Under the pieces are notes generated by a model. That model had not been told where the DNA came from. It saw nothing but the letters and a program-made list of their open reading frames with translations, and made no database searches. This document shows positions 17,218-27,109 of a DNA stretch of 64,000 bases, one piece after another; position 1 is the stretch's first letter; every line of letters begins with the position of its first letter. The position numbers and the translations under genes were made by a program. The DNA comes from Actinoplanes couchii (GTDB lineage Bacteria > Actinomycetota > Actinomycetes > Mycobacteriales > Micromonosporaceae), in assembly GCF_016862075.1 (NCBI RefSeq), contig NZ_BOMG01000077.1, forward strand, positions 1 through 64,000, read 5' to 3'.

Positions 17218-19199
17218 GAGGCTCGGAGGACCAGGACGCCGTTGGGCGCGAGCCGGGCAGGCGGCGCGGCTCCGGTGAGCAGATCGATTCCGGTCATGGC
17301 GGGCAGCGGGGCGGGAGACGGGCCGTGGTTGAGGACGAACAGGATCCGGGTTCCGTCCGGTGCCACCCGGGTCGCGGTCTCGACGTCCGGCAGGTCGGCC
17401 AGCGGCCCCAGCAGGTCGTGCGCCGCCAGGATCGGCCGCAGCACCGACGTCACCCCGGCCTGGTCGAGCGCCGTCCCCACGTACCACGCCTGGCCCTGCC
17501 CGTGGTCATTTCTGGTCACGGCAGCGGTCCCGGTATAGAAGTCGCCGGTGTAGGTCCCGACGACCGTGGCACCCTCCGGAATCACCAGCTCGAAGATCAG
17601 CCGCGCCGGGAAGGTCGCCGCGCCGATCGCCACCGGGTTCACGTGCGAGCGGTCCCGTGCATCCCACTCGTCGATCCGGATCCCGAAAAGGCCTGCCAGC
17701 GGCCCCGGCACGTCGCTCAGGAAGGCGTTGTCGTCCTCGTCGACCCGCCCGGACAGGAAGGTGGACACCACGGTCCCGCCGCGGGCGGCCACCGCCGACA
17801 GCCGCTCCGCCAGATCACCCTTGAGCATGTGCAGGGCGGGCGCGACCACCACGTCATAATCGGTCAGCGACGCGGTCACCGGCACCACATCAAGGTCAAC
17901 CCCCAGGGTCCAGAGCGCCCGGTGGTACGCGGTGACGACGTCCAGATAGCGAACCAGCCTCGACGGCCCGTCCGAGATCTCCAATGCCCACCAGCTGTCC
18001 CAGTCGAACAACAGCGCCACCCGAGCCGGGGTACGAGCACCCAGCGTCACCGATCCCAGCGCCGACAACTCGGCCCCGAGGGCGGCGACCTCCTGAAACA
18101 CCCGGGTGTCCGACCGCCCGGAGTGCCCGATCACCGCCCCGTGATACTTCTCGCTGGCCCCGCGACCGGCCCGCATCTGGAAGAACAGCACCGCGTCGGC
18201 CCCGTGCGCGACCGCCTGCCAACTCCACAGCCGCATCACCCCCGGCCGTTTCAACGGATTGACGTCCCGGCACGCGGTCACGCTCGGTGTCTGCTCCATC
18301 AGCCAGAACGGCGCACCGCCCTTGAGCCCGCGCATCAGATCATGGGCGAGCGCCATCCGGGCCGCCGACCGGTCGTCGGGCGGGTAGTTGTCCCACGACG
18401 CGAAGTCCAGATGAGCAGCCCAGCGATGGTAATCGATCGGCCGGTACAGCCCCATGAAATTGGTGGTCACCGGAGTGGAGGAGTCGAACTCCCGGATGGC
18501 CGCTTTCTCATCGCAGAAGTTGGCGAGCAGCGCGTCCGACATGAACCGCTGATAGTCCAGGGTGATCCCTTGAAAAGCGGTGTGGTCGGGCCCGCGCCAG
18601 TGCTCGGTCAGAGCGGACGGCGGCTCGATCTGCGACCAGTCGCTGAACGTGTGCGACCAGAACGTGGTGTACCAGGCCTCGTTCAGCGCTTCCAGCGATC
18701 CGTAGCGTTTTTGCAGCCACTCCTGGAACCCGGCGGCACAGATCGGGCAGTAACAGGCCCCGCCGTACTCGTTGCCGACGTGCCACGCGATGATCGCCGG
18801 ATTCCCCGCGTAACGCTCCGCGATCCGGCGCGCGATCTCGGTGGACAGCCGCCGGTAGACGGGCGAGCTGGGACACGAGTTGTGCCGGGCCCCGTAGCGA
18901 TGCTTGCGCCCTTCGAAGTCGACGCGGGTGACTTCCGGATGTGACGCGGCGAGCCAGGCGGGATGTGCCCCGGTGCCGGTGGCCAGGCAGATCTTTCGCC
19001 CGCCGTCGACAGCGCGCGAGACGATCCCATCCAAAACCGCAAAATCATATTTGTCGTACGAGGGCTGTGTGAGCCCCCACGTGAAAACGCCGACCGTAAG
19101 GGTGTCCACGCCGGCCGCATCGAACAACCGGTAGTCGTCCTCCCAGACAGCGCGCGGCCACTGCTCAGGGTTGTAATCGCCACCGTAAGGGATCTTCAC
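17214..19199 (-). CDS. GH42 beta-galactosidase/alpha-L-arabinopyranosidase-type enzyme
   Basis: 661 residues, no signal peptide. The (beta/alpha)8 domain contains acid/base E144 in WHVGNEYGG and nucleophile E302 in FWLMEQTPS. The cluster [10 protein letters not shown] supplies zinc-site Cys residues typical of the family. A trimerisation domain and a beta domain follow. The GTG at 19199 overlaps the TGA of the upstream membrane-protein gene. GH42 enzymes cleave beta-galactosides, and some act on alpha-L-arabinopyranosides. In this operon removal of a galactose or arabinopyranose side sugar from xylan fragments is likely (inference). Confidence 0.92.
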   Translation of the reverse strand: MKIPYGGDYNPEQWPRAVWEDDYRLFDAAGVDTLTVGVFTWGLTQPSYDKYDFAVLDGIVSRAVDGGRKICLATGTGAHPAWLAASHPEVTRVDFEGRKHRYGARHNSCPSSPVYRRLSTEIARRIAERYAGNPAIIAWHVGNEYGGACYCPICAAGFQEWLQKRYGSLEALNEAWYTTFWSHTFSDWSQIEPPSALTEHWRGPDHTAFQGITLDYQRFMSDALLANFCDEKAAIREFDSSTPVTTNFMGLYRPIDYHRWAAHLDFASWDNYPPDDRSAARMALAHDLMRGLKGGAPFWLMEQTPSVTACRDVNPLKRPGVMRLWSWQAVAHGADAVLFFQMRAGRGASEKYHGAVIGHSGRSDTRVFQEVAALGAELSALGSVTLGARTPARVALLFDWDSWWALEISDGPSRLVRYLDVVTAYHRALWTLGVDLDVVPVTASLTDYDVVVAPALHMLKGDLAERLSAVAARGGTVVSTFLSGRVDEDDNAFLSDVPGPLAGLFGIRIDEWDARDRSHVNPVAIGAATFPARLIFELVIPEGATVVGTYTGDFYTGTAAVTRNDHGQGQAWYVGTALDQAGVTSVLRPILAAHDLLGPLADLPDVETATRVAPDGTRILFVLNHGPSPAPLPAMTGIDLLTGAAPPARLAPNGVLVLRAS

Positions 19200-19837
19200 C
19201 GGGTGAACTCCGTCCGCACGAGACCGACCAGACGACGGGTATTGCCGAGGACCGCGAGCACCAGCACCGACCCGAGCAGCCCCAGGACCACCTCGGAGAA
19301 GGCGACCACCACCCCGACTGTCACCACGAGCAGGCAGAGGTTGGCGACGGTGACCGAGGGTGTCCGGACCAGCAGATAAGCCGAGAGGCGCCACACGTCC
19401 CGGCTCCGGAAGGAGAACAGAGCCGAGACCACCAGCGCGTTGAGCATCCACAGCGTGACCCCGGCCAGCACCACCGCCCCGGCGACACTCAGGGAGATCA
19501 GGTTGAACGCGGCCACGATCAGCGACAGACCCCAGACCTGCAAGGACTGGACGAAGTTGAGTCGATAACCGCGCCGGAACAGGGCAGCGGGCCGCAGTTC
19601 GGTGAGGTCGAGCCGCCGATGGTGCACCGCGTAGAGTGCCGCGGACAGTGCCGGCCCGACCGGCAGCAGGCACAGCACGCCCAACGGCAGATTGGACACG
19701 TCGGGTGCGAGCAGCCACGTCACCACCAGCCCCGGGCCGGCCGTGACCACCAGCAGCAACTCGACGACGAGCAGGTGGTAGACGAACGCCGACACCTGTG
19801 ACAGCAGCCCCGTCCCGAACGCCGTCGCCGACGTCAC
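19196..19837 (-). CDS. DUF624 (YesL-like) membrane protein
   Basis: 213 residues with about five hydrophobic helices. This is the YesL/DUF624 pattern: an N-terminal helix pair, PVGPALSAALYAVHH and a central FVQSLQVWGL segment. Such genes are often found within sugar-oligosaccharide ABC operons that use LplB/YtcP-type permeases, as here; their function is unknown. It starts with GTG 19837 overlapping the TGA of the GH39 gene, and ends overlapping the GTG of the GH42 gene. Confidence 0.75.
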   Translation of the reverse strand: MTSATAFGTGLLSQVSAFVYHLLVVELLLVVTAGPGLVVTWLLAPDVSNLPLGVLCLLPVGPALSAALYAVHHRRLDLTELRPAALFRRGYRLNFVQSLQVWGLSLIVAAFNLISLSVAGAVVLAGVTLWMLNALVVSALFSFRSRDVWRLSAYLLVRTPSVTVANLCLLVVTVGVVVAFSEVVLGLLGSVLVLAVLGNTRRLVGLVRTEFTR

Positions 19838-21303
19838 GACGTGGCCCCGAGCAGGCGCGCGTCATCCCACCACGGCGGTGTCGTGTCGGCTACCGGCGTG
19901 ATCTCCAGCAAGGTCACCTCGTGCCGGGCCAGCGCGATGTCGATCTCCACCTGCCCGCCGCTGACCGGCAGCCGGGAGTGGGTGCGCACCGGTTCGGCGC
20001 ATTCCCGCAGTGTCTCGACCTGCGCGGGGATCGGGGACGCCGGCCGGCCCATCTCCCGCCAGGCGGCCCACGCGTTGCCCCGTTCCTCGTCGGCCGACGA
20101 CCGCAGCAGAAACGCCTGCGATCCGCTGAACGGTAGGGACAGCCGGAGGGAATGCCGTTCCGGCGACTGCCGCAGATCTACGTGATCGACAGGCGCCCAC
20201 GCGAGCACGGTGATCCGCCCCGCCGGATCGTTGGTGGCCAGGTGATCGTCGCCGCGGGAGAGGAGGTGCGGGGCCATGCGCGCGAGAAACGCGTACAGAT
20301 GGAAGGTGGGCTTTTTGATCTGCCGGTGGGTGAGCAGCCCGAATCCACCGTGGAACAGTTCGGTCGACACCCCCTCCTCCTCGAACATGTCGCTGAACGT
20401 CCAGTAGGAGTAGGAGTCCGCGAATTCGCCGCCGAACGCGACGACCGGGGCCAGATAGGCGGCGTGGAACGCGGTGTCGTGGATCGGGTTGTCCGGCCGG
20501 TAGGAGGAGTTGAATTCGGTGATGTGCACCGGCAGCCCGTCGAGGGGAGTGCCGGCGAGTTGCTGCCGGGGCAGAGCGAATTGTTCGAGCAGCCGGGTCG
20601 CGGGTTCGAGGGTCTGATGGGTGCCGAACGGGATGTGCTGCGCCGGCCCCGAGCTGTAGGCGTGCCGGCTGACGAAATCGATCGGCACGTCGTGGCGGAT
20701 CACGAAGTCGGCGAATGTCTCCAGCCATTCGTCCGATCCCGGGGAGATCGCCGGGCCACCCACCTGCAGTGCCGCGTCGACGTCCTTGACCGCGTCGGCT
20801 GTCACCCGATAGAGCCGGTGATAGGCGTCGGCGTCCGCGTTCTGCCAGAACTGCGGCAGGTTCGGTTCGTTCCAGACTTCGATCGGCCAGCTGCGGACCT
20901 CGTCCAGCCCGTAACGGTCGACCAGGTGCGCGATCGTTCCCCGTACCAGAACGGCCCAGGCTTGGTAGGAGGTCGGGGGAGTGACGTTGCCGCGCCACCA
21001 GAAGACCGTCTGATCGCCGGAGGCGAGCTGCGACGGCATGAAGCCCATCTCGAGGAACGGGCGGATGCCCAGCTCGAGGTAGGCGTCGACGACCTGGTCG
21101 AGGTAGGTGTACGAATGTCGCTGGTGTTCGTTCTTCAAAAACCGATAGGGCCGGTAGATGCCCATGCCGTCGGCGAAGATGCCGTGCCCGCGAATGTGCC
21201 GGAACCCGATCTCCCGCTGTACCAGGGCGAGCGAGTCCTGATAGTCCCGGCGCAGCGCGAGTTCCATCCGCCCGGTCCCGACACAGAAGCGCCAGGCACT
21301 CAT
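19834..21303 (-). CDS. GH39 beta-xylosidase
   Basis: 489 residues, intracellular. Acid/base E146 lies in IEVWNEPNLPQFW and nucleophile E263 in HITEFNSSY, both in the expected GH39 context. YSYWTFSDMFEEEG is a further family block. A beta-sandwich C-terminus follows. It releases xylose from xylo-oligosaccharides imported by the adjacent transporter. The ATG at 21303 overlaps the TGA of the binding-protein gene (ATGA). Confidence 0.92.
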   Translation of the reverse strand: MSAWRFCVGTGRMELALRRDYQDSLALVQREIGFRHIRGHGIFADGMGIYRPYRFLKNEHQRHSYTYLDQVVDAYLELGIRPFLEMGFMPSQLASGDQTVFWWRGNVTPPTSYQAWAVLVRGTIAHLVDRYGLDEVRSWPIEVWNEPNLPQFWQNADADAYHRLYRVTADAVKDVDAALQVGGPAISPGSDEWLETFADFVIRHDVPIDFVSRHAYSSGPAQHIPFGTHQTLEPATRLLEQFALPRQQLAGTPLDGLPVHITEFNSSYRPDNPIHDTAFHAAYLAPVVAFGGEFADSYSYWTFSDMFEEEGVSTELFHGGFGLLTHRQIKKPTFHLYAFLARMAPHLLSRGDDHLATNDPAGRITVLAWAPVDHVDLRQSPERHSLRLSLPFSGSQAFLLRSSADEERGNAWAAWREMGRPASPIPAQVETLRECAEPVRTHSRLPVSGGQVEIDIALARHEVTLLEITPVADTTPPWWDDARLLGATS

Positions 21304-22943
21304 CCGTGCGCCTTCTTGTAGCGTTCGTGCGCCTTGTTGACGATGTCCAGGTACTGGGTGGAGTTCTTGCCCTCCAGCTCTTTGACGTAGGCGTCCCATT
21401 CACTGAGCGGCCGCTGCCCGAGCGCGAATTTGAGGGTGTTCTGGAAGACGTGGTCCTTGAGGGCCGAGTCCCAGAGGGTGACCTGTTCGCGTTCCTCGAT
21501 GCTCAGCGGCGCGGGCGGCGAGACCTCCCGGACCTGCCGTTTGTTCATCTCGGCCTGGAACGCCTTCTCCTCGTCGGAGAACTGCGAGTTGAGCATCGCG
21601 GTGCTGCCGCCGTACGCGAAGACGCCGTTGGAGAATCCGTAGTCGACCTGCAGATTCTTGGGCGCGTCGGGGTTGATGCCGGCCCAGGTGATGCCCGGAT
21701 CCAGCTTGAACGAGCCGTCGTCGACCTTGCCGGAGTAGGTCTGGCCGTCGATGCCCCATTTGCTGAACATCAGGCCGGCGTCGGAGTACCAGAGCCAGTC
21801 GATGAACTGCATCATGGCCACGAAGTTCTTCGATTCGAGGGCCTTCTTGGAGATCATGATGCCGTTCTCCAGGCGGGAGGTGCCGGGAAGGGTGGCGCCC
21901 ATCGGGCCGGTCGGCAAGATCAGCTTGGCCACGGTGGCGCCGGGGATCTTCGCGATGTCCTTGCGCGCCTCGTTGACGACGGTCTGCGCGTTGGCGCTGA
22001 TCATGAACGACTTGCCGTTGGCGAACTTCTGCCGGGCGACGTCATCGGTCTGCGTGAAGCTTTCCGGGTCGAGCAGCCCTTCTTTCACCAGCGTGTTCAC
22101 GTATTCCAGGGTCTGCCGGTATTGATCGGTCGAGCCGGAGTAGACGAACTTGGAGGCCGCCGCGTCCCAGTGGGTCGGGGTCCAGCCCCAGCCGACGTGT
22201 GCGTCATAGGCGGTGCCGATCAGGTTGAGCAGGTTGTTCGCACCCGGCTGCGGGGGAGTGCTCCACCGGTCGGAGAGCGGATAGAGATCCGGGTGCGCCT
22301 TCTTCATCTCGCGCAGCACATTCGTCAGATCGTCGAAGGTTTGCGGCTGGCTGAGCCCGAGTTTCGTCATCACGTCGGTGCGTACCGCAAGGGTGTAGTC
22401 CTGCCAGGCGTTCTCGTGCAGGCCGGGTAGCAGGTAGTACTTGCCGTCCTCGGCCTTGAACTGGTCCAGGTTCGGCTGCAGGTTCCACTTGGCCACCTTC
22501 TCGGTGAAGTGCGGCATCAACTCGGCGTAGTCACTGACCGGCAGGATCGCCCCACCGGCGATGAACGCCTCCTCATCCGGGTGGTAGGTCTTCGGGATGA
22601 TGAACGGCGCGTCTCCAGCACTGACCATCACGCTGCGTTTCTGGTTGTAGTCACTGCCCGGAACCGCCGTCGACTCCACGGTCACATTGGTCCGCGCGGT
22701 CAGTTCCTTGAAGAACGGCCAGTCCGCCTTGTACGGATACCCCTGGTTGCTGAGCATCATGATCGAGAACGTCAGGGGTTCGGTGGCCTTGAACTGGTCA
22801 CCGGCCTTGAACCCGTCCATCGCCCCGGCCCGTTTCTCATCGAGGTCGGCGGACTCCTCGGGGGAAGAGCTGCAACCGGCGATCCCGGCCACCGCGGCGG
22901 CACCGGCAGCGGTCAACAGGTGTCGTCTGGTCAGCTGAACCAT
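21300..22943 (-). CDS. Oligosaccharide ABC transporter lipoprotein (LplA-type)
   Basis: 547 residues. The N-terminus has RR at 6-7, a hydrophobic run and the lipobox IAGC with lipidated C24. The mature part is a type-1 extracellular solute-binding protein of the large LplA group, which binds complex plant oligosaccharides. It follows the two permease genes and precedes the GH39 gene. AGGAGC lies about eight bases before the ATG. No ATPase gene is present in this locus; such importers commonly share an MsmX-like ATPase encoded elsewhere. Confidence 0.92.
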   Translation of the reverse strand: MVQLTRRHLLTAAGAAAVAGIAGCSSSPEESADLDEKRAGAMDGFKAGDQFKATEPLTFSIMMLSNQGYPYKADWPFFKELTARTNVTVESTAVPGSDYNQKRSVMVSAGDAPFIIPKTYHPDEEAFIAGGAILPVSDYAELMPHFTEKVAKWNLQPNLDQFKAEDGKYYLLPGLHENAWQDYTLAVRTDVMTKLGLSQPQTFDDLTNVLREMKKAHPDLYPLSDRWSTPPQPGANNLLNLIGTAYDAHVGWGWTPTHWDAAASKFVYSGSTDQYRQTLEYVNTLVKEGLLDPESFTQTDDVARQKFANGKSFMISANAQTVVNEARKDIAKIPGATVAKLILPTGPMGATLPGTSRLENGIMISKKALESKNFVAMMQFIDWLWYSDAGLMFSKWGIDGQTYSGKVDDGSFKLDPGITWAGINPDAPKNLQVDYGFSNGVFAYGGSTAMLNSQFSDEEKAFQAEMNKRQVREVSPPAPLSIEEREQVTLWDSALKDHVFQNTLKFALGQRPLSEWDAYVKELEGKNSTQYLDIVNKAHERYKKAHG

Positions 22944-22955
22944 GGCGGATCGCTC

Positions 22956-23828
22956 CTAACCTTTGACGGCGCCGAGCATGACGCCGGAGACGAAGAATCG
23001 CTGGATGAACGGGTAGACGAGCATGATCGGCAGCATGGTGAGGACGATCGTGACGGCCTGGATGCTGGCCGCGATCTGCAGCGCGGCCTCGCTGGTGGCG
23101 GTGACGTCGGTGCCGGAGGTGGCCCCGGCGATCAGGTTGCGCAGATAGACCGTGACCGGGAACAACTCCTGTTTGTCCATGTAGAGGAAGCCGGCGAACC
23201 ACGAGTTCCAGAACGCCACCGCGTAGAACAGCAGCATCGTGGCGAGCACCGCTTTCGACAGCGGCAGCACGATCCGTAGCAGGGTGCCGTAAGTTCCCGA
23301 CCCGTCGACGGCAGCCGCCTCCTCCAACTCGGTCGGCAGGCTCTCGAAGAACGCCTTCATCACGAGCAGGTTGAAGACGCTTATCGCGTTCGGCAGCACG
23401 ATCGCCCACAGCGTGTTGCGCAGCCCGAGGGCGCTGACCAGCACATAGTTGGGGATCAGGCCGCCGTTGAAGAACATCGTGAACACCGCGACGCCGACCA
23501 GGACACTCCGTCCGCGCAGCTGCCGCTTGGACAGCACGTAGGCGTAACAGGTGGTCAGGAACAGCGCGATGACCGTGGCCACCACCGTGTACACCACGGT
23601 GTTGCGGTAATTGGTCCAGAACAGGGCATCCGACATGACCTTCTCGTACGTGGTCGTGTTGAAGCCTTTCGGCCAGAGCGTCACCTGACCGGACCGGATC
23701 TCCTGCTCGCCGCTGAACGAGCGGGCCACGATGTTCACGAACGGGAACAGCGTCACCAGCACCACAGCGGTCAGCACGATGCCGTTGACCAGCTGGAACA
23801 CCCGGTATCCCCGGGACTCGGTCACCAC
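22956..23828 (-). CDS. Carbohydrate ABC permease, YtcP/LplC type
   Basis: 290 residues with six predicted membrane helices. The EAA coupling motif reads EEAAAVDGSGTYGTLLRIVL, contacting the ATPase. It begins with GTG 23828, where its start overlaps the stop of the partner permease (7-base overlap), so the two are translated together. It is the second half of the oligosaccharide channel. Confidence 0.93.
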   Translation of the reverse strand: MVTESRGYRVFQLVNGIVLTAVVLVTLFPFVNIVARSFSGEQEIRSGQVTLWPKGFNTTTYEKVMSDALFWTNYRNTVVYTVVATVIALFLTTCYAYVLSKRQLRGRSVLVGVAVFTMFFNGGLIPNYVLVSALGLRNTLWAIVLPNAISVFNLLVMKAFFESLPTELEEAAAVDGSGTYGTLLRIVLPLSKAVLATMLLFYAVAFWNSWFAGFLYMDKQELFPVTVYLRNLIAGATSGTDVTATSEAALQIAASIQAVTIVLTMLPIMLVYPFIQRFFVSGVMLGAVKG

Positions 23829-24790
23829 AGGCTGGTACCCGCCACGCGCCGGGACAGGGTGTTCGCGCCGAGCACCAGGGCCAGGCCGATCAGCGACTCG
23901 AACAGGCCGATCGCGGCGGCGTAGCTGAAGCTGCCGGAGACGATGCCGACCCGGTAGAGATACGTCGAGACGACGTCCGCCGTCCCGTACGTCAGCGGGT
24001 TGTAGAGCAGCAGGATCTTCTCGAATCCGACCGCGAGGAACGTGCCGATGTTGAGGATCAGCAGCGTGATCATGGTGGGGCGGATGCCGGGCAGCGTCAC
24101 GTGCCAGGTCTGCCGCCAGCGGTTCGCGCCGTCCACCTTCGCCTGGTCGTAGAGGTCGGCGTCGATGGTGGTGAGCGCGGCCAGGTAGAGGATGGTGCCC
24201 CAGCCGACCGTCTGCCAGACCTCGGACGACACGTACAACGTCCGGAACCAGCCCGGATCCTGGATGAACGCGACCGGATCCTGCCCGACCGCCCGCAAGC
24301 CCTGATTGATCACGCCGTCCACCGACACCGTCTGCAGGATCAGGCCGGCGATCACCACGATCGACAGGAAGTGCGGCAGATACGAGACGGTCTGCACGAA
24401 ACCCTTCAGCCAGCGGGTCCGCACCTCGTTGAGCAGCAGCGCGAGCACGATCGGCAGCGGGAAGCAGAACAGCAGCGTCAGCCCGCCGATCACGATCGTG
24501 TTCGTGAAGACCTGCCAGAACGTCGGATCGTCGAGGAACATCCGGAAATAGCGGAGCCCCACCCAGTACTCACCGAACAGATCGCCGCCGGGTTCGTACC
24601 GGCGGAAAGCGATGACGTTCCCGATCATCGGGAGATACCGGAAGATCAGAAAGAACACCAGCGGGAGTACGGCCAGCGAGTAGAGCTGCCAGTCACGTCG
24701 CACCGACTGGAGCATCGTGCGGCGCCGGGGCTTCGGCGCGGGCTGTGGTGGAACGTCGCTCCCGACGTCCCGTTCGGACGTGATCACCAT
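23822..24790 (-). CDS. Carbohydrate ABC permease, LplB type
   Basis: 322 residues, six helices after a 35-residue basic cytosolic N-terminus. The coupling motif is DQAKVDGANRWRQTWHVTLP. The first gene of the seven-gene xylan-oligosaccharide operon, divergent from the LacI regulator. The spacer between them holds the probable operators. The ribosome site before ATG 24790 is weak. Confidence 0.93.
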   Translation of the reverse strand: MVITSERDVGSDVPPQPAPKPRRRTMLQSVRRDWQLYSLAVLPLVFFLIFRYLPMIGNVIAFRRYEPGGDLFGEYWVGLRYFRMFLDDPTFWQVFTNTIVIGGLTLLFCFPLPIVLALLLNEVRTRWLKGFVQTVSYLPHFLSIVVIAGLILQTVSVDGVINQGLRAVGQDPVAFIQDPGWFRTLYVSSEVWQTVGWGTILYLAALTTIDADLYDQAKVDGANRWRQTWHVTLPGIRPTMITLLILNIGTFLAVGFEKILLLYNPLTYGTADVVSTYLYRVGIVSGSFSYAAAIGLFESLIGLALVLGANTLSRRVAGTSLW

Positions 24791-24812
24791 GCAAACACCA
24801 ACCGCCCAGCTC

Positions 24813-24826
24813 CGAAAGTTTCATCG
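24813..24826. promoter_or_regulatory. Candidate LacI/BxlR-type operator
   Basis: CGAAAGTTTCATCG contains the perfect 9-base palindrome GAAA-G-TTTC (24814-24822), 24 bases upstream of the LplB start and in the spacer shared with the LacI gene. From memory it resembles the CGAA-N-TTCG box of the Streptomyces xylosidase regulator BxlR. The remaining spacer to 24992 holds no other strong dyad that I can see. Confidence 0.45.
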
Positions 24827-24992
24827 ACGGACCGGTATGTCTGGCGGCGAACGTAAATCTGTTACGAGCATGTGTCAAGGCACATCAGCGGGCTGTTCTG
24901 ATGGTGATCGGCAGTGGACTGCGTCGATGTCCTGCCGGTATGGTGCAGCGAAATCTCGCTCGCAACTACCGATGGCGGTGCGTGATGTTTCG

Positions 24993-26000
24993 ATGAGCCA
25001 ACCCCGTACCACGATCGCGGTCATCGCCGACGAGGTCGGTGTCTCGGTGACCACCGTGTCCAAGGTCCTCAACGGCCGCTCCGACGTCGCCGCCCTGACC
25101 CGGGCCCGCGTCGAGGCGAGCCTGCAGGCGCACGGATACCGCCGCCGCAACCGCCGGCCACCCGCCGTCACCGGCCACATCGACCTGGTGTTCCACGAGT
25201 TCGACGCGGCCTGGGCGATGGAGGTCATCCGCGGGGTGGAAACGGTCACCACCGCCGCCCGCGTCGAACTGCTGATCTCCCAGCTCGACGGCAACCACCG
25301 GCCACCCCGGCACTGGGCCGACGACGTGCTCGCCCGCAGCCCGCTCGGCGTGCTCCTGGTGCTCTGCCACCCGACCGAGTCCCAGCAGCGGCAACTGCAC
25401 CGGCAGCGCATCCCGTTCGTCGTCCTGGACACCGACAGCGCCACCGCCGCCTCGGTGCCGACGGTCGGCTCCAACAACTTCAACGGCGGCCTGCTGGCCA
25501 CCCAGCACCTGATCAACCTCGGGCATCGGCGGATCGCCGTGGTCTCCGGCCCGGCCGACGTGCTGTGCAGCCGGGCCCGCGTCGCCGGCTACCGCTCCGC
25601 CCACGACGAGCACTCGCTCCCGGTCGACCAGAACCTGATCCGGTTCGGACACTTCACCGGCGAGACCGGCTACCAGCACGGCCTCGAACTCCTGGCCCTG
25701 CCGGACCGCCCGACCGCGGTGTTCGCCGGGTCCGACATGCAGGCCATGGGCGTCATCCGGGCCGCCCGCAAACTCGGGCTGCGGATCCCGGCCGACCTGT
25801 CCGTCGTCGGCTACGACAACGTCGAGATGGCCGAGTGGTCGGCGACCCCGCTCACCACCGTCGATCAGCACGTCCAGGACATGGCCGGCACCGCCGTGCG
25901 GATGCTGCTCGACCTGGCCCGCGGCGTGCCGGTCCCGATGACCCGCATCGACCTGGTCACCGAACTGATCGTCCGGGAGAGCACCGCCCCACCGCACTGA
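24993..26000 (+). CDS. LacI-family repressor of the xylan-oligosaccharide locus
   Basis: 335 residues. The N-terminal helix-turn-helix reads TIAVIADEVGVSVTTVSKVL followed by NGRSDVA and the hinge helix. A periplasmic-binding-protein-like sensor domain follows, with SNNFNGG, GHRRIAVVSG and PADLSVVGYDN. It probably binds the spacer it shares with the divergent transporter operon and is released by a xylo-oligosaccharide or xylose. The ATG at 24993 places the helix-turn-helix at the usual position; a longer in-frame extension has no homology. Confidence 0.92.
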   Translation: MSQPRTTIAVIADEVGVSVTTVSKVLNGRSDVAALTRARVEASLQAHGYRRRNRRPPAVTGHIDLVFHEFDAAWAMEVIRGVETVTTAARVELLISQLDGNHRPPRHWADDVLARSPLGVLLVLCHPTESQQRQLHRQRIPFVVLDTDSATAASVPTVGSNNFNGGLLATQHLINLGHRRIAVVSGPADVLCSRARVAGYRSAHDEHSLPVDQNLIRFGHFTGETGYQHGLELLALPDRPTAVFAGSDMQAMGVIRAARKLGLRIPADLSVVGYDNVEMAEWSATPLTTVDQHVQDMAGTAVRMLLDLARGVPVPMTRIDLVTELIVRESTAPPH

Positions 26001-26044
26001 TCGTCCGGGAGAACCGTCCCACCGCATCATCTGTGAGGTCCCGC

Positions 26045-27004
26045 ATGGCCGCTTTTGATCTGCCGCTCGACCAGTTGGAGCGCTACCTGCCGGTGGTGCC
26101 CGAGCCGGACGACTTCGACAGCTTCTGGACGGACACCCTCACCGGTCTGGAGTCACCGCTGCGGTCGGCCGTGCCGTCCGAGAACGATCTCGCGATGTTC
26201 GACTGCTGGGACGTGACGTTCGCCGGGTTCGGCGGCTTGCCGATCCGGGCCTGGTACACCCGGCCCGCCCGTACCGGGGGCCCGCTGCCGGCGGTTGTCG
26301 AGTTCGCCGGGTACGGCCGGGGGCGCGGCCTGCCACACGAGCGTCTGTCCTGGCCGGCGGCCGGTTACGCGCATCTGCTGATGGACAACCGGGGGCAGGG
26401 TGATCTCTACGGCTGCGGTGGCGACACCCCGGACCCGGCCGGCGCCGGAACGACACAGGGCATTCTCTCGCCGTACGACTACTACTACCGCCGTCTGATC
26501 ACCGACGCCGTGGCGGCTGTGGCTGCCGTACAAGAGCTGCCCGGAATTGATCGGTCCCGGGTGGCCGTGGCCGGGAACAGCCAGGGCGGCGGCATCGCGC
26601 TGGCCGTCGCCGGGCTGGTCCCCGGCCTGGCCGCGGTCCTGGTCTCGGCGCCGTTCCTGTGCCACATCAGACGGGCCGTCGATCTGACCGACACCTCGCC
26701 GTACGGGGAGATCGCCGGCTACCTGTCCGTACACCGCGGCGCGGGCCCGGCCGTATGGACGACGCTCGGCTACTTCGACGGCGTCCACTTCGCCCGCCGG
26801 GCCACCGCACCCACCCACTTCGGCATCGGCCTGCGCGACACGGTCTGCCCACCGAGCACCGGTTTCGCCGCCTACAACCACTACGGCGCCACCCACCCGG
26901 CCCGCCCGTCCCGCATCCTGGAGGTCTACCCCTACAACGGCCACGAACACGGCGACGCGGTCCACACCCGAGCCCAGCTCCGCTGGCTCCACGCCCGCTT
27001 CTGA
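26045..27004 (+). CDS. CE7 acetyl xylan esterase
   Basis: 319 residues, no signal peptide. Alpha/beta hydrolase of carbohydrate esterase family 7. Motifs are RGQGD (oxyanion region), nucleophile S179 in GNSQGG, D265 in LRDTVCPP, and H300 or H302 in NGHEH. These enzymes deacetylate short xylo-oligosaccharides and cephalosporin C inside the cell. It lies 44 bases after the LacI gene on the same strand, with GAGG before the ATG, so it probably shares that transcript and completes the xylan pathway. Confidence 0.93.
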   Translation: MAAFDLPLDQLERYLPVVPEPDDFDSFWTDTLTGLESPLRSAVPSENDLAMFDCWDVTFAGFGGLPIRAWYTRPARTGGPLPAVVEFAGYGRGRGLPHERLSWPAAGYAHLLMDNRGQGDLYGCGGDTPDPAGAGTTQGILSPYDYYYRRLITDAVAAVAAVQELPGIDRSRVAVAGNSQGGGIALAVAGLVPGLAAVLVSAPFLCHIRRAVDLTDTSPYGEIAGYLSVHRGAGPAVWTTLGYFDGVHFARRATAPTHFGIGLRDTVCPPSTGFAAYNHYGATHPARPSRILEVYPYNGHEHGDAVHTRAQLRWLHARF

Positions 27005-27012
27005 AAGTGCCG

Positions 27013-27028
27013 CATGACACCTGTCATG
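27013..27028. promoter_or_regulatory. Perfect palindrome upstream of the alpha/beta hydrolase
   Basis: CATGACA-CC-TGTCATG, 7-base perfect arms, 82 bases before the next start codon and 9 bases after the CE7 stop. The size fits a TetR- or LacI-class operator. No obvious regulator gene is adjacent. Confidence 0.5.
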
Positions 27029-27109
27029 GTCGGCCGGTGACAGCGGGAACTACTGCGTGACTCGGGTGGCTGGTTGGCTCGGGGTGTCCCGCCGATCGAA
27101 ACGAGAACC

